Shown: positions 32,629 through 44,154, counted from the stretch's first letter. The stretch: DNA of 64,000 nt from Paragorgia papillata (GCA_035771165.1 JAWNZC010000222.1:992001-1056000); one strand, 5' to 3'. Numbers and translations are program-made. The notes: generated by a model from the sequence alone, not told the origin.

Positions 32629-32830
32629 GGCAGGAGGGTGGTGCCGCCATATTCTTCGTTCTGCCGGAGGCACTCAACCTAATCTGCAGGGCAGAGTTGG
32701 TCTGCCGCCCCCCCCCCCCCCAAGGTGGAAGTCCGTGAACTTTTCCACCAACTACCCAGGGGGCCGTGCACCATCGGGACAACTTTCCTGTCGGTCGCTG
32801 GGCCTGCATAAGTGGAGTCTTATCGGATGA
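32629..32830 (+). CDS. Candidate terminal exon with a C-run
   Basis: After acceptor AAATGCAG, the phase set by the previous donor stays open for 66 codons to TGA (32828-32830). A different frame before the 14-C run (IFFVLPEALNLICRAELVC) and another after it (KVEVRELFHQLPRGPCTIG) look more protein-like. The C-run length may therefore be wrong or mutated. The reading frame is unresolved and the product unknown. Confidence 0.35.
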
Positions 32831-33850
32831 AACTTTGGCAGGTCTGGATGGGTGTAAGTATCATACTAATCTATATTTATATACTTGTACAATGTATGGT
32901 GTATATTAAGTAACTAGCTGGGCTCTAGGGAATCTTTCTTTGCACATCTTGCATATTGTGTCCAGGAAATTGTTCATCATTAAAACATAGATCTATTAAA
33001 CGTTGTTCTAACAAATCATTTAAAGGAGTGTTAGTTAAGCAGCATCAGCTGCATACCAAAAGCTTGATGTCTTTGTATGCAAGCTTTTTAAACATTGTTT
33101 GACTTGGAGTTACCCGAATGAGAGCTCATTTCTAATAAAGTACTTCTGAGAAATTTCAAATCAATATGAACGTGAATTTCTTGTAATACAGCATCGTTCA
33201 TAATGGTTTTGTAGTTTAATACTTGCATTTACAAACCCTCTCCACGTTTATGCTACTTTGATAAACTAGTGCTTTTGCTCCACTCTTTTTCTCAGTTGCT
33301 AGTAATAAAATATTATAAGCCTTTTTGTTTATATTTATAAAAAAATATATATTGTTGGTAAGTTAGTAATGCCCTGACTTGACTTTCTTCTAACATTTTT
33401 CAGAGAGAATGATCTTCAATTCGTTACGAGCCTCAGTGGAAGCTTGACAGCATTTAATTACGTTAAAGTAACACATGTCATTGGTCTAGGAAGAAGATCT
33501 ATTTTGCTGTTATATAAAATGATTAATGAAGCTACGCTTGCCCTCCTCATTCTCAAATGCATTGACATTACATATCAACCCTTTCCGTACTACACCACCC
33601 TGTACCACCCGCAGAAAAAACACCACTATTTTCCTATGCCGCTCTGTACCACCCTGCAAAATTGCAGCCATTACCCCTCCCTTACACAGGCTGTCTTTGT
33701 CTAATATTGTTGTAGAATAAATTACCAGTTATAGTCCAATCAAATGGCATTTACTGCGCATAAATTTACTGCTTTGTTATGCTAATAAATGCTGCGGAAC
33801 ACATGCTAATTTCCAACAACGCCATAATGGTGTCCTCTTCTACAAACGTA
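32831..33850. other. No recognised gene
   Basis: AT-rich, with a GAAGCTTGACAG-containing open stretch at 33400-33720 that has no motif. Confidence 0.45.
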
Positions 33851-33851
33851 A

Positions 33852-34075
33852 ATGTGGTGTTGCATTGTGCAAAGATCTTGCTTTCTTTTTTATCATAGTC
33901 AACTTTGATAACACTAAAACATTTCTTTTGACTTTTGTATATAGTAAAGATTCTGTCAAGTAAGTTAATATGTATTTTGATGTATTTGTATTTGACAAAT
34001 CAAATATAGCTGTTGTCATGGTGGCAAATTTGAAAAGCTTATTACAAAACAAAATTTCTAGTGTGATTACGCTTT
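33852..34075 (+). repeat. ~225-bp direct repeat, copy 2
   Basis: Second copy of 31735-31975, missing a short ATTT and carrying a few substitutions. Confidence 0.85.
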
Positions 34076-35054
34076 TTCACAAAGTAAAATTGATCCATTT
34101 TAATGGTGAATCTAAATAAATAGCTATCCTACTGTTTGTTCCTGTGTATTTGTACATGTATAATATTCTCCTAATTCTACTGAGCATGTATGTTTTGATT
34201 TGTACTATGAAATGCACAGATCCCTCCCATTAATACCAGGAAATATTATACTATTTCTCTCCGGGGGGCCAGTAGGGAAATGGTTAATTTTTGGACCTCT
34301 AAACTGAATTGCTTTCGTTTTCTCAGGGAAACAAAAATGACAAGTCATTGAAGTCATGGAAAATATCTAGTATCCACGTAGGTTTATTATTTCTTTTTGT
34401 GCACAGTATTTTTAATTATCTTTCATTTTATTTATTCATGTGCTTTAATTCCTTTTTTATTTACTCGTGTGTCTATGTGTTTATTAACTTTATTAATAAT
34501 TTTTATGCATTTATTATTTAGTTATTTGTGTGTGGGTTCATTTGGTTTATAGATTTCTTTGTGTATAATTATATGTGCAACCTATTATTTTTTAATACAA
34601 CCATACATGCACTATATATACTGTGTTACTGTGTGTGTGTCAGTGTATATACCGGGTATATAATTTACCACTCCAATCTTCACATTGTTGTGGTAATTCG
34701 TAGCAGGCAAAAACAAGCACCTTGGCAGTGCTTTTAAACTATGCAGATGAGTCTTTATGCGTATCCAAAAGGCCTAATTACACCGCAATTGAATATACCA
34801 AAATGTAGTTTGTAACCAATTGTTGAAAATACTTAACATGCAAAATTTAACCGAATGAAAATCAGCTCTCTCAACCAGAGCAATATAGACCAATAAACTT
34901 GATCGGATCATGCACTTATTCGATCAGACTAGCAATTCGGAAGCTTAAATAATGCAGACTTTTAACACTAATTAACATATAACAAAACCATGCAATCAAT
35001 GTAGAATTTTACCTTGCAGTACAGCTCTGTTACCTCTTTTTGTGATATCCATTT
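34076..35054. other. AT-rich region, nothing recognised
   Basis: Hydrophobic open frames (34309-34737) come from T-rich sequence and are not supported as genes. Confidence 0.5.
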
Positions 35055-35376
35055 ATGCTTGTCCATACATTATATCCTTGTCCATACATTATATCCTTGT
35101 CCATACATTATATCCTTGTCCATACATTATATCCTTGTCCATACATTACATCCTTGTCCATACATTATATCCTTGTCCATACATTATATCCTTGTCCATA
35201 CATTACATCCTTGTCCATACATTACATCCTTGTCCATACATTATATCCTTGTCCATACATTACATCCTTGTCCATACATTATATCCTTGTCCATACATTA
35301 TATCCTTGTCCATACATTATATCCTTGTCCATACATTATATCCTTGTCCATACATTACATCCTTGTCCATACATGG
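35055..35376 (+). repeat. 19-bp minisatellite (CTTGTCCATACATTATATC)
   Basis: About 17 tandem units alternate between ATTATATC and ATTACATC. Because 19 is not a multiple of 3, the array reads through all three plus frames with the same 19-residue peptide, producing three overlapping spurious ORFs. Confidence 0.95.
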
Positions 35377-35775
35377 TTAAATAATTTCTCCAAAGCTCCA
35401 TTTATCCTTTCCATCATAACATTTAAAAATAATCCTCCTACAGTACAAGAAAAACATAACATACAGTCAAAAGTTGCAACACACCAAGTGTGTGTGGACA
35501 ACAAAAATTATCCAACAATATTAAACCCTATCAATCACAAACATTAAAATATCATTCTCAAGAAGTCAAAAGTTTCCTGCAAACTTACACCATCAACTAA
35601 ACGAGAGGTTATTCAATAGACGAAACTATAGTCCAAACTCAAAGCTATAGACTGGACAGACTCAGATGTTAGACCCTTGGGAAGGTGTGCCCATATAAGG
35701 GATACTGCCTGGAGTGCCTTTGATATGCCTCGACACAGCCACATTGATCTGCATCCTTCATAATTCAGGGGTTAA

Positions 35776-36292
35776 AGGGTATTGGCAATAAAAATTAAGT
35801 TTGTCTCATTTGAAAGAACTCGTCAAATGGTATAAGAAGACCTTTTACAATTTTTCCGTATCTGTTTTGGTTTTGGAAATATTTCGACCAAACTCAGCAT
35901 GCTGTCCGCCATCTTCGAATTATTTTCGATATGCAAAATTATGCATGTGACAACATAAGCAGGGTAAAGTGAAATTTTTATCTTGCCAACCTTATGACAT
36001 TACGAGCTAGAAACTCAATTTTTTGTTGCACTATTTCCATTTTAAATTGACCCACAACATTTAAAAAGCCTTTCGTGGAAATTTGGGCACCCACGGAGTA
36101 GTTACCCTGCTTGTGACGTCACCAATTTCCTAGTTAATTAGACCCAATATTACAACAAGATGGTGGACAGCACGATGTCTTTGGTCGAAATATTTAAAAA
36201 CACAAGATACTGAAAAATTACAAAAGGTCTTCTTATACCATTTGAGGAGTTCTTTCAAATGAAACAAACTTAATTTTTATTGCCAATACCCT
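35776..36292. mobile_element. 517-bp MITE with ~130-bp TIRs in TTAA
   Basis: The left end AGGGTATTGGCAATAAAAAT and the right end TTTTTATTGCCAATACCCT are inverted; similarity extends inward through AATGGTATAAGAAGACCTTT and GTCGAAATATTT-like blocks. Flanks are TTAA (35772-35775) and TTAT (36293-36296). The centre is itself partly palindromic (GCAGGGTAA, TTACCCTGC). Non-coding. Confidence 0.85.
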
Positions 36293-36344
36293 TTATCACC
36301 CATACTTGCAGCCAGTGGCCAGTCCTTATGGAACAGTTTAAGCT

Positions 36345-37090
36345 TCAGAGTCTGGAGTAGGGTATATAAATTGTCCATTTTGGTCTGGAGTAGGGTATAT
36401 AAATTGTCCATTTTGGTCTGGAATAGAGTATATGAATTGTCCATTTTGGTCTGCAGTAGGGTATATAAATTGTCCATTTTGGTCTGAAATAGGGTATATA
36501 AATTGTCCATTTTGGTCTGGAATAGGGTATATAAATTGTCCATTTTGGTCTGGAATAGTGTATATAAATTGTCCATTTTGGTCTGAAATAGGGTATATAA
36601 ATTGTCCATTTTGGTCTGGAGTAGGGTATATGAATTGTCCATTTTGGTCTGGAGTAGGGTATATAAATTGTCCATTTTGGTCTGGAGTAGGGTATATAAA
36701 TTGTCCATTTTGGTCTGGAGTAGGGTATGTAAATTGTCCATTTTGGTCTGAAATAGGGTATGTAAATTGTCCATTTTGGTCTGAAATAGGGTATATAATT
36801 GTCCATTTTGGTCTGGAATAGGGTATATAAATTGTCCATTTTGGTCTGGAATAGGGTATATAAATTGTCCATTTTGGTCTGAAGTAGGGTATATAAATTG
36901 TCCATTTTGGTCTGGAGTAGGGTATATAAATTGTCCATTTTGGTCTGGAGTAGGGTATATAAATTGTCCATTTTGGTCTGGAGTAGGGTATATAAATTGT
37001 CCATTTTGGTCTGGAATAGGGTATATGAATTGTCCATTTTGGTCTGGAGTAGGGTATATAAATTGTCCATTTTGGTCTGAAATAGGGTGC
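36345..37090. repeat. 33-bp minisatellite A (about 22 units)
   Basis: The unit is TTGTCCATTTTGGTCTGGAG followed by TAGGGTATATAAA. As 33 is divisible by 3, several frames on both strands stay open (up to 285 codons on the minus strand, an 11-residue repeat). One unit lacks an A near 36797 and shifts phase. Judged non-coding. Confidence 0.95.
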
Positions 37091-38117
37091 CAATTTTGGT
37101 CTGATACGGTATGGATGCCAATGCAACACCAGTGCCGGGATAGGGTATTGATTTTTTAAGTTTAGGTCTGGGAAAGGGTCAGGATTTGAGGTCACAGCAG
37201 CACACCCCTACCCAGAAATTACCATAGTACCCCCCCCCCCCCCCCCCCAGCATTAGACAGCCCATACTAGCCCAGACAAACGTCTACAACAGTACAATAC
37301 TACAAGAGTGAGACAAACAGAGAAAACTACAGATAAACGAACAGAGAGATAGTGAATAATAAACAAGTTATAAATTACTTGAAAACAAAATGGTGCCGAG
37401 CACCTGCTACCACACCTGGACACGTGTGCGTGCTTGAACCCTACTTCAAGGTCTTGAGGAGTACTCGAGTAAAAACTCGTTAAAATGTCGTTAAGTCAAT
37501 TAAAAAAGCCTCAAAACTAAGACAACAACGTGCTTAATTGCTTTAAGACGACAAATGAATTGAATTTCAAGCATAATTTCGTTGTGCTTTCATCTTCACG
37601 AGGTCAGCTCAGTGCATTGAACTGAGCGAGCACATGGCGACAGGTCACTCGATGGCTCGAGAAAATACACTTCCATTCACTCGAATATTTCCCTTAAATA
37701 ACTTCATAATGAAGAGTAGGAAGTAAAGAAAGCATTATTAGTTCAACTTACCAAGATACGAAGAACAGCCATCGTTTCTTCAAACTCTCCTTCGACCTTG
37801 AACAAGAATGGCGAGCAAAGAAAACATGGTTAATAATTCACTCGAGTAAACACTCGAGTTTAATAACTTGAGAAATGAAGAGTAGGAAATAAAGGAAATA
37901 TTAATTCAACTTACCAAGATACGAAGAAGAAAGCAATTACGTCGTCTTCTTGCCTTCTTCGGAGTTGAAATAGCGTCCTTGCTTCTCTTTCCTCTTCTTC
38001 GGTCAGAGCCTGACAATACAGAATGTCTTCGTGATTGACCTTCGCCTCCTTTTATACCCACCCCACCCATAATCACGCGAGTTCCCAAATTAACCACGCA
38101 GGATCTACAAAACTTCA
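37091..38117. other. Spacer with poly-C and a small duplicated splice-like motif
   Basis: A 19-C run lies at 37230-37248. TTCAACTTACCAAGATACGA occurs at 37743 and 37906; on the minus strand it reads CGTATCTTG|GTAAGT, a good donor, so two alternative minus-strand first exons are conceivable. Nothing further supports a gene. Confidence 0.35.
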
Positions 38118-38124
38118 TCAAATA

Positions 38125-39185
38125 TTCATTCTAAACCACTGTTCTAAACCCGAAATATTCATTCTAAACCACTGTTCTAAACCCGAAATATTCATTCTAA
38201 ACCACTGTTCTAAACCCGAAATATTCATTCTAAACCACTGTTCTAAACCCGAAATATTCATTCTAAACCACTGTTCTAAACCCGAAATATTCATTCTAAA
38301 CCACTGTTCTAAACCCGAAATATTCATTTAAACCACTGTTTTAAACCCGAAATATTCATTCTAAACCACTGTTCTAAACCCGAAATATTCATTCTAAACA
38401 ACTGTTCTAAACCCGAAATATTCATTCTAAACCACTGTTCTAAACCCGAAATATTCATTCTAAACCACTGTTCTAAACCCGAGAAATTCATTCTAAACCA
38501 CTGTTCTAAACCCGAAATATTCATTCTAAACCACTGTTCTAAACCCGAAATATTCATTCTAAACCACTGTTCTAAACCCGAGAAATTCATTCTAAACCAC
38601 TGTTCTAAACCCGAAATATTCATTCTAAACCACTGTTCTAAACCCGAAATATTCATTTAAACCACTGTTTCTAAACCCGAAATATTCATTCTAAACCACT
38701 GTTCTAAACCCGAAATATTCATTCTAAACCACTGTTCTAAACCCGAAATATTCATTCTAAACCACTGTTCTAAACCCAAAATATTCATTCTAAACCACTG
38801 TTCTAAACCCGAAATATTCATTCTAAACCACTGTTCTAAACCCGAAATATTCATTTAAACCACTGTTCTAAACCCGAAATATTCATTCTAAACCACTGTT
38901 CTAAACCCGAAATATTCATTCTAAACCACTGTTCTAAACCCGAAATATTCATTCTAAACCACTTTTCTAAACCCAAAATATTAATTCTAAACCACTGTTC
39001 TAAACCCGAAATATTCATTCTAAACCACTGTTCTAAACCCGAAATATTCATTCTAAACCACTGTTCTAAACCCAAAATATTCATTCTAAACCACTGTTCT
39101 AAATCCCGAAATATTCATTCCAAACCACTGTTCTAAACCCGAAATATTCATTGTAAACTCGAAAAATTCTTTCTAAACTCGAAAT
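38125..39185. repeat. 33-bp minisatellite B (about 32 units)
   Basis: The unit is AAACCCGAAATATTCATTCT followed by AAACCACTGTTCT. It encodes MNISGLEQWFR in tandem on the minus strand only because 33 is divisible by 3. Single-base losses near 38330, 38655 and 38850 break it into phases. The right edge decays into AAACTCGAAA units. Confidence 0.95.
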
Positions 39186-39196
39186 ATTCATTCTAA

Positions 39197-39198
39197 AC

Positions 39199-39244
<46 letters not shown>
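39197..39244 (+). repeat. (TCTG)n microsatellite
   Basis: About 11 perfect TCTG units follow directly on minisatellite B. Confidence 0.95.
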
Positions 39245-39247
<3 letters not shown>

Positions 39248-39740
39248 ACGTGAATGTAAAAACGACTTTTAAAAGCTAATAAGAAATATATTTAAGACGC
39301 GTTTAAGTTTCTAACTCAGGATTTTCAGCGACAAAGACTTCTTCCTCAGGTACTATACCCAACATTACCAGTTTTTACAATTCATTTTTGAGCAATAAAA
39401 AGCACAGAAATTACAGTAAGCAACAAGTTAGAATATTTCACTCAATCTGCACATTAATGTACACTTCAAAAATTCACTACTTTTTGCTTTGACTTATTTC
39501 AAATACATACTTGAAAATCTTCTCAGTTGTCTAACTTTATTGAATATAATAAGCTCCTCCAGATAAAATGCTTTAGAAAATGGTATTCTTTGTGAATACT
39601 TTCACAGAGTCGAACTCTCAAACATTAAATCTTTTAAAAGTGGCGCGAATTCCTTGTTACCATGTAACCATGGTCACATTAGCGCCACTTAAATTAAACG
39701 GGGAAAATAAGTGTGTGCTGTGGTCTAACTCTCTAATCAA
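39245..39740. other. No recognised gene
   Basis: AT-rich, with no motif-bearing frame. Confidence 0.45.
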
Positions 39741-40010
39741 TGCGCGACAATTACATCGGGAATAATCGGAGTTCAGAATTGTTTGGCGTCAACGTCCGAG
39801 CTGTCAGGTTGAACGATGGAAACAAGTATTCTTTAATCCCGATCGTGTTTATAATATTATTTCGTCGCCATATCTATGCCACATCAAAAGAGCAAGACTA
39901 TTTTCGAAGAAAGACAATATTGCTGATAGAAATGGCAAGTATTTTTAACATGACTTATAGTAAACTTGCAAGTGTGATCTATCACAGTTTTTGTGCGTTA
40001 TACAGAACGA
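39741..40010 (+). mobile_element. Relative of the foldback-element arm
   Basis: ATGCGCGACAA, GGCGTCAAC.T.CGAGCTGTC and GAACGATGGAAAC match the foldback right arm at 10350-10450. The sequence then jumps to TATTGCTGATA and GACTTATAGTAAACTTG, matching 11567-11640. The ~1.1 kb between those blocks in the arm is missing here, so this is a deletion derivative or an ancestral short form. The open frame across it is not thought to be real. Confidence 0.65.
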
Positions 40011-40594
40011 TTGAAGAGTTGACAAAAGCTTTTCAACTCGTTGGGCGATTTTATATCGAGTCAGGCGACTCAGGCCAACACGTGTACTATTTAAAACTGT
40101 TTATGAGTTAGGACCGTGGTCTTCAAGTGACAAACATTACTCTTCGGAAGGCAAACAATTGTCTTTGGAGGAAACTTACAAGTATTTATTTCACAACCGG
40201 TAGCATCATTTTACATTTTTATTAGCAGTACACACATGTACTCATTGACTGCTTGCTGTATAAAGTTGAATCTGATAAACAATCCAAGATTTTGAACTAG
40301 ATTTTTCTATTTAGCTTATAGATACGTGCCATACATGTTAGGTAAACAACCTCACTGCCTTATTAATAAGAATAACAAGTATATATTTCACAACATGCAC
40401 AGGTAGCATTCTTTTACATTTTTAAAGCAATCAAGTTGATTAGCAGTGCCTATTTAATAAATATTAGGTTGTTGTAAGTTGACAAAGTTGTATCTAATAA
40501 ACCACGATCTGACCCACGATTTATTTTCTTTAATATCAAGGGATTGGCTTGTTATCTCATTCACTTATTAGTTATTATGTTCACTGAACTGGCC
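40011..40594. other. No recognised gene
   Basis: AT-rich. ATATATTTCACAAC and similar words occur twice (40184, 40380), hinting at an old duplication. Confidence 0.4.
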
Positions 40595-40812
40595 TGTTTA
40601 CAAGGAGGTAGGGTTACCCTAGCACCCGAGTCAAAGTTAGGGTCATCCTGCTGGGTCCAGGTCAACTTTATTAGACCTGGTTACCAAGCACTAATAACAA
40701 GTAGGCAGGTAGGTGCGTTATCCCTACCAAATGCATTTACAAGGACAAAACATAACCTGGCTACTAGTGTAACCCTGGCAGCTGGGTTACCCTACTAGCA
40801 TCCTTGTAAACA
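40595..40812. mobile_element. 218-bp MITE (TGTTTACAAGGA ends)
   Basis: TGTTTACAAGGA and TCCTTGTAAACA are perfect 12-bp inverted termini. Subterminal GGGTTACCCT and CTAGTAGGGTAACCC blocks are also inverted. Confidence 0.75.
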
Positions 40813-40946
40813 CGACAAACAAAAAAATGCAAGAAATGTATGATAACTATGGTAATACCATGATCACCTTGGATTCTTTTGTTCTCCGAGGGAATGTAAA
40901 CCTCGTATTTCTCTCATCGCTCATGCAAGAGGGAAATTTATCCTTT

Positions 40947-40992
40947 GTCTTCTAATTTTCCTGTGCATGTTGATGAGGGAAAATTAGAAGAC
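40947..40992. repeat. Hairpin (GTCTTCTAATTTTCC)
   Basis: GTCTTCTAATTTTCC pairs with GGAAAATTAGAAGAC around a short loop. Confidence 0.8.
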
Positions 40993-41159
40993 TTAAAGAT
41001 TTAAAGAAATCTTTTGTCTTCTTCTAAATTTCCCACTTGCACATATTTTCCCTCATCAATATGTACGGGAAAATTAGATGCAACTTCTCTGATCAACCGT
41101 GTAAATTTCCTGTCGGTAAGATTCTCAAAGTTTTCCTCGGCAATCATAATATTACAAAC

Positions 41160-41250
41160 TAATAACATGACTTTTTGGGAAATTAGCGATTAAATTTCCC
41201 CTTGGTGGCGGGGAGATTTAATCGCTAATTTCCCTCAAGTCATGTTATTA
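41160..41250. repeat. 91-bp palindrome
   Basis: TAATAACATGACTT with GGGAAATTAGCGATTAAAT pairs with its complement ending AAGTCATGTTATTA; the loop is about 8 bp. Confidence 0.85.
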
Positions 41251-42177
41251 CTTATAATAATACGAGTGCTTTAGACACTTCCCAAATTTGCTTCAATGGG
41301 CATGAACAATGGTTTGAAATCGAGGTTGAATATCAGGGATGATAGTGAATGCATTACGGTTTCATGTCAACCTTGAGTTTGTGCCATTGTTTCATAATAG
41401 GCACTATTTATAGGCTATAAAATCTTCTTCATTGCACATTCCTCATTTAGAGATGGGCAAAAGTGCTGTTATTAGGCATCCGGAAATCAGACAATCATGG
41501 CCAAAAGTTTACGGGACACAGTCGGTAAATGGCGCTGTGTTTATATTTGTTTTGTTAACTCGTTATTTCATTATTGTAACTTTAGTTTTACTATCTTATG
41601 GCCCCTCCCCCCCCCGTGCAATGTTGAGTGTTTAAGACAGGAAAACATAATAGAATACAATGTGGTGAAAAATATTATTGCTACATTCACTTTCACATAA
41701 AATTTGCTACAACTATAAATATGACTTGATAGTAAGTTGCGCAGCCGAGAGGCAAATATTTTGGCGTTGCACTATTATTTCATCATGTTTCATGTTCTTC
41801 ACATTACCATGTTAAATGTGTGACATGTTGCCATATGAAACACGAGCGAAATTACACAAATCACAACATTGCAGGGGGAAAGGGGGGGTGTTCAAATTCA
41901 TACCAAAAAGTATCGTCAGTGGCCCACCACTTTTGGCCATGATTGTAGTTGCAATATTTGGTTAAAAAATGTGACTATACTGTAGTTACTGATATTCAGT
42001 TGAGGATGTCATTCTTTCTTGATAAAAATGGTTTTGATATAATAATAAAGGTACATTATGTACACATTTGACTATTTCTGCTTAGTGACAACTATATTTA
42101 GGCATTTAGTTGTAAAAACATAATTATGGTACTGGCATCTAAAACCAGTAATTTCTTTGTTGATTCTAGTAACACAG
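41251..42177. other. No recognised gene
   Basis: Short frames at 41432-41700 have no motif. A 10-C run lies near 41606. Confidence 0.45.
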
Positions 42178-42187
42178 ACAAAGGAAT

Positions 42188-42330
42188 GTAACTTTGTAAC
42201 TAGTTACAAAATGTTTGAAGTAACTTTGTAACTGTAACTAGTTACTTTCTTTTCATTGTAACTTTTATCGGTAACTAGTTACTTTTCTAACGATGTAACT
42301 GTAACTAGTTACAAAAATTATGTAACTTTT
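42188..42330. repeat. Cluster of GTAACTAGTTAC palindromes
   Basis: TAACTAGTTAC recurs about four times with TGTAACTTT between. It lies directly upstream of the LINE fragment and may belong to its degenerate 5' junction. Confidence 0.7.
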
Positions 42331-42691
42331 ACAGCACTGCCAATTTTAGAATATGCAGTTCCTGTTTGGGCTGCTCTTCCATCTTACCTATGTGAAAATA
42401 TTGAATCTATACAAAGAAGGGCTATGCGCATAATATTTTCTGACATACCATCATATAGTACATCTCTTGAGGCAGCTAAACTGATTTCCTTGAGTGATAG
42501 GAGATCAGAAATATGTGAAAAGTTTATTGATAGGAACAAAAACTTCTGGCCCCTTGAAACACCTTCTTAATTCTAATAGTACTAAGATAAATCATGGTTA
42601 TAATTTAAGGTCTGGTAACTCTACTGACTGCCTTATATCCCAGGCAAGGACATTGAGACTATCTAACTTTGTTACATATAAATATAGGTAG
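42331..42691 (+). pseudogene. Non-LTR retrotransposon (Jockey/CR1-like) RT C-terminus
   Basis: Translation gives LPILEYAVPVWAALPSYL, then IESIQRRAMRIIFSD and KLISLSDRRSEICEKF, matching the conserved region after the reverse-transcriptase domain of Jockey/CR1-type LINEs (EY...VW......IE.IQ.RA.R.I). A frameshift near 42530 follows, after which HGYNLRSGN and a stop are typical of the extreme C-terminus. It is 5'-truncated, as is usual for LINE copies. Confidence 0.75.
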
Positions 42692-42835
42692 TTGGTTGGT
42701 AATTAATTTTAACTTATGTAATGTATTATTGAATGTATATCTTAACTAGCTATTATGTGTTTAAATATTTTGTAAGTACTCATAATTCAGTTCTATACTG
42801 CCAAGAGTTTCAATAAACCTTTCTTTTCTTATCTT
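42692..42835 (+). mobile_element. LINE 3' UTR
   Basis: AT-rich sequence ending CAATAAACCTTTC and then TTTTCTTATCTTACC. It follows the LINE stop codon and leads into a microsatellite. Confidence 0.6.
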
Positions 42836-43352
42836 ACCTTCTCTTCTCTTCTCTTCTCTTCTCTTCTCTTCTCTTCTCTTCTCTTCTCTTCTCTTCCCTT
42901 CTCTTCTCTCATCTCGCCTCGCCTCACCTTACCTGATCTCATCTCACCTCACCTTATCTTATCTTATTTTATCTCTTATCTTATTTTATCTCTTATCTTA
43001 TCTTACCTTACCTTATCTCATCTCATCTCACCTCATCTCATCTCATCTTATCCCATCTTATCTCTTATATCTTATGTTATCTGATTTATCTCTTATCTTA
43101 TGTTATCTTATCTTATCTCTTATCTTATCTTATCTCTTCTCTTCTCATCTTATCCCATCTCTTATCTCTTATCTTATCTTTCTTATCTCTTATCTTATAT
43201 CTGATCTCTTCTCTTCTCTTCTCTTCTCTTCTCTTCTCTTCTCTTCTCTTCTCTTCTCTTCTCTTCTCTTCTCTTCTCTTCTCTTCTCTTCTCTTCTCTT
43301 CTCTTCTCTTCTCTTCTCTTCTCTTCTCTTCTCCTCTCTTCTCTTCTCTTAC
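42836..43352 (+). repeat. ~500-bp (TCTCT/TTATC)n microsatellite
   Basis: Long runs of TTCTC with central TTATC/CATCTC variants. It starts directly at the LINE 3' tail. Open frames in it (RREEK or SLLFS repeats) are artefacts of the repeat. Confidence 0.95.
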
Positions 43353-43376
43353 ATTATGTTTAACAGGAATTTTGAA

Positions 43377-43474
43377 GACCAGCATAGAATACGAAACAAT
43401 GGCATAGTATTAAAACTTTAATGGCATCTTTTAATACCATGCCATTGTTTTGTATTCTACAGTATGCTGGGCTT
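43377..43474. repeat. Hairpin MITE
   Basis: CCAGCATAGAATACGAAACA, ATGGCATAGTATTAAAA and the complement ending GTATGCTGGG form arms of about 45 bp. It abuts the end of the microsatellite. Confidence 0.75.
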
Positions 43475-43788
43475 TAATATCCCTGTTAGAATATCAGAAT
43501 ACAGTAATATTCAGATACTGTACTTAAATCATTAAATCTTTGAGTTTGGACGTCACAATTTGATTAGATTTTATTAACTTTACCATATAAGAAGAAGATC
43601 GAAAGCCCTGTTTATCTTAAAACATGATGGCGCAATATACAACATTATTTCCTCACAAATAATCGTCCAATCAAATGTCTACATTAGCATCTCGTGCCAG
43701 CCCAATATTTTACGATGTAGGACAACTACTTATAAAATAACATGTATACTACGCGAGCCCTGATTGGTCAATTGCCGTGTTTGGATTA
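43475..43788. other. No recognised gene
   Basis: AT-rich, with short frames only. Confidence 0.4.
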
Positions 43789-44046
43789 GAGTATCCAAAC
43801 ACGGAAAATTCCCGCCAAAACGATTTTTGAAAATGTCGGACAGTATATCATATTCACTTGTGATTATTTTATAAAAGAAATACCAAATTGTTTTTTTCGT
43901 GTTTGGATACTCTTATCCAAACACTTGGGAAATTGCTCGACTTTCGAAAAGCTAAAAACACTCGCCTACGGCTCGTGTTTTGTTACGCTTTTCTCCATGC
44001 AGTCTCGCAATTTCCCGCGTGTTTGGATCAGAGTATCCAAACACGG
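43789..44046. repeat. Three copies of a CGTGTTTGGAT palindrome
   Basis: CGTGTTTGGATTAGAGTATC with CAAACACGG occurs at 43789, a variant at 43899 and another at 44018, spaced 110-120 bp. Each folds into an 11-bp stem with a short spacer, and neighbouring TTCCCG and AAATTGC words are shared. Confidence 0.75.
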
Positions 44047-44154
44047 AAAACCATTTGGTATTTCTTTAATATTGGGCAGCAACCTTTAGACAAGTGCACA
44101 AGGTATATTTACTTGTCAATCGCACGATTATTTGTTCGTTATAATAAAACACCT

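Noticed and set aside
36277..37195. Long repeat-protein ORFs (11-residue repeat, both strands)
   Set aside because: Several frames are open at once because the unit is 33 bp. No start context, signal or synonymous pattern supports translation.
38118..39084. MNISGLEQWFR repeat protein
   Set aside because: Same artefact from a 33-bp unit; single-base indels shift frame repeatedly and the frames are bounded only by those indels.
43074..43421. Leucine/serine-rich and arginine/glutamate-rich ORFs
   Set aside because: Translation of (TCTCT)n microsatellite on either strand.
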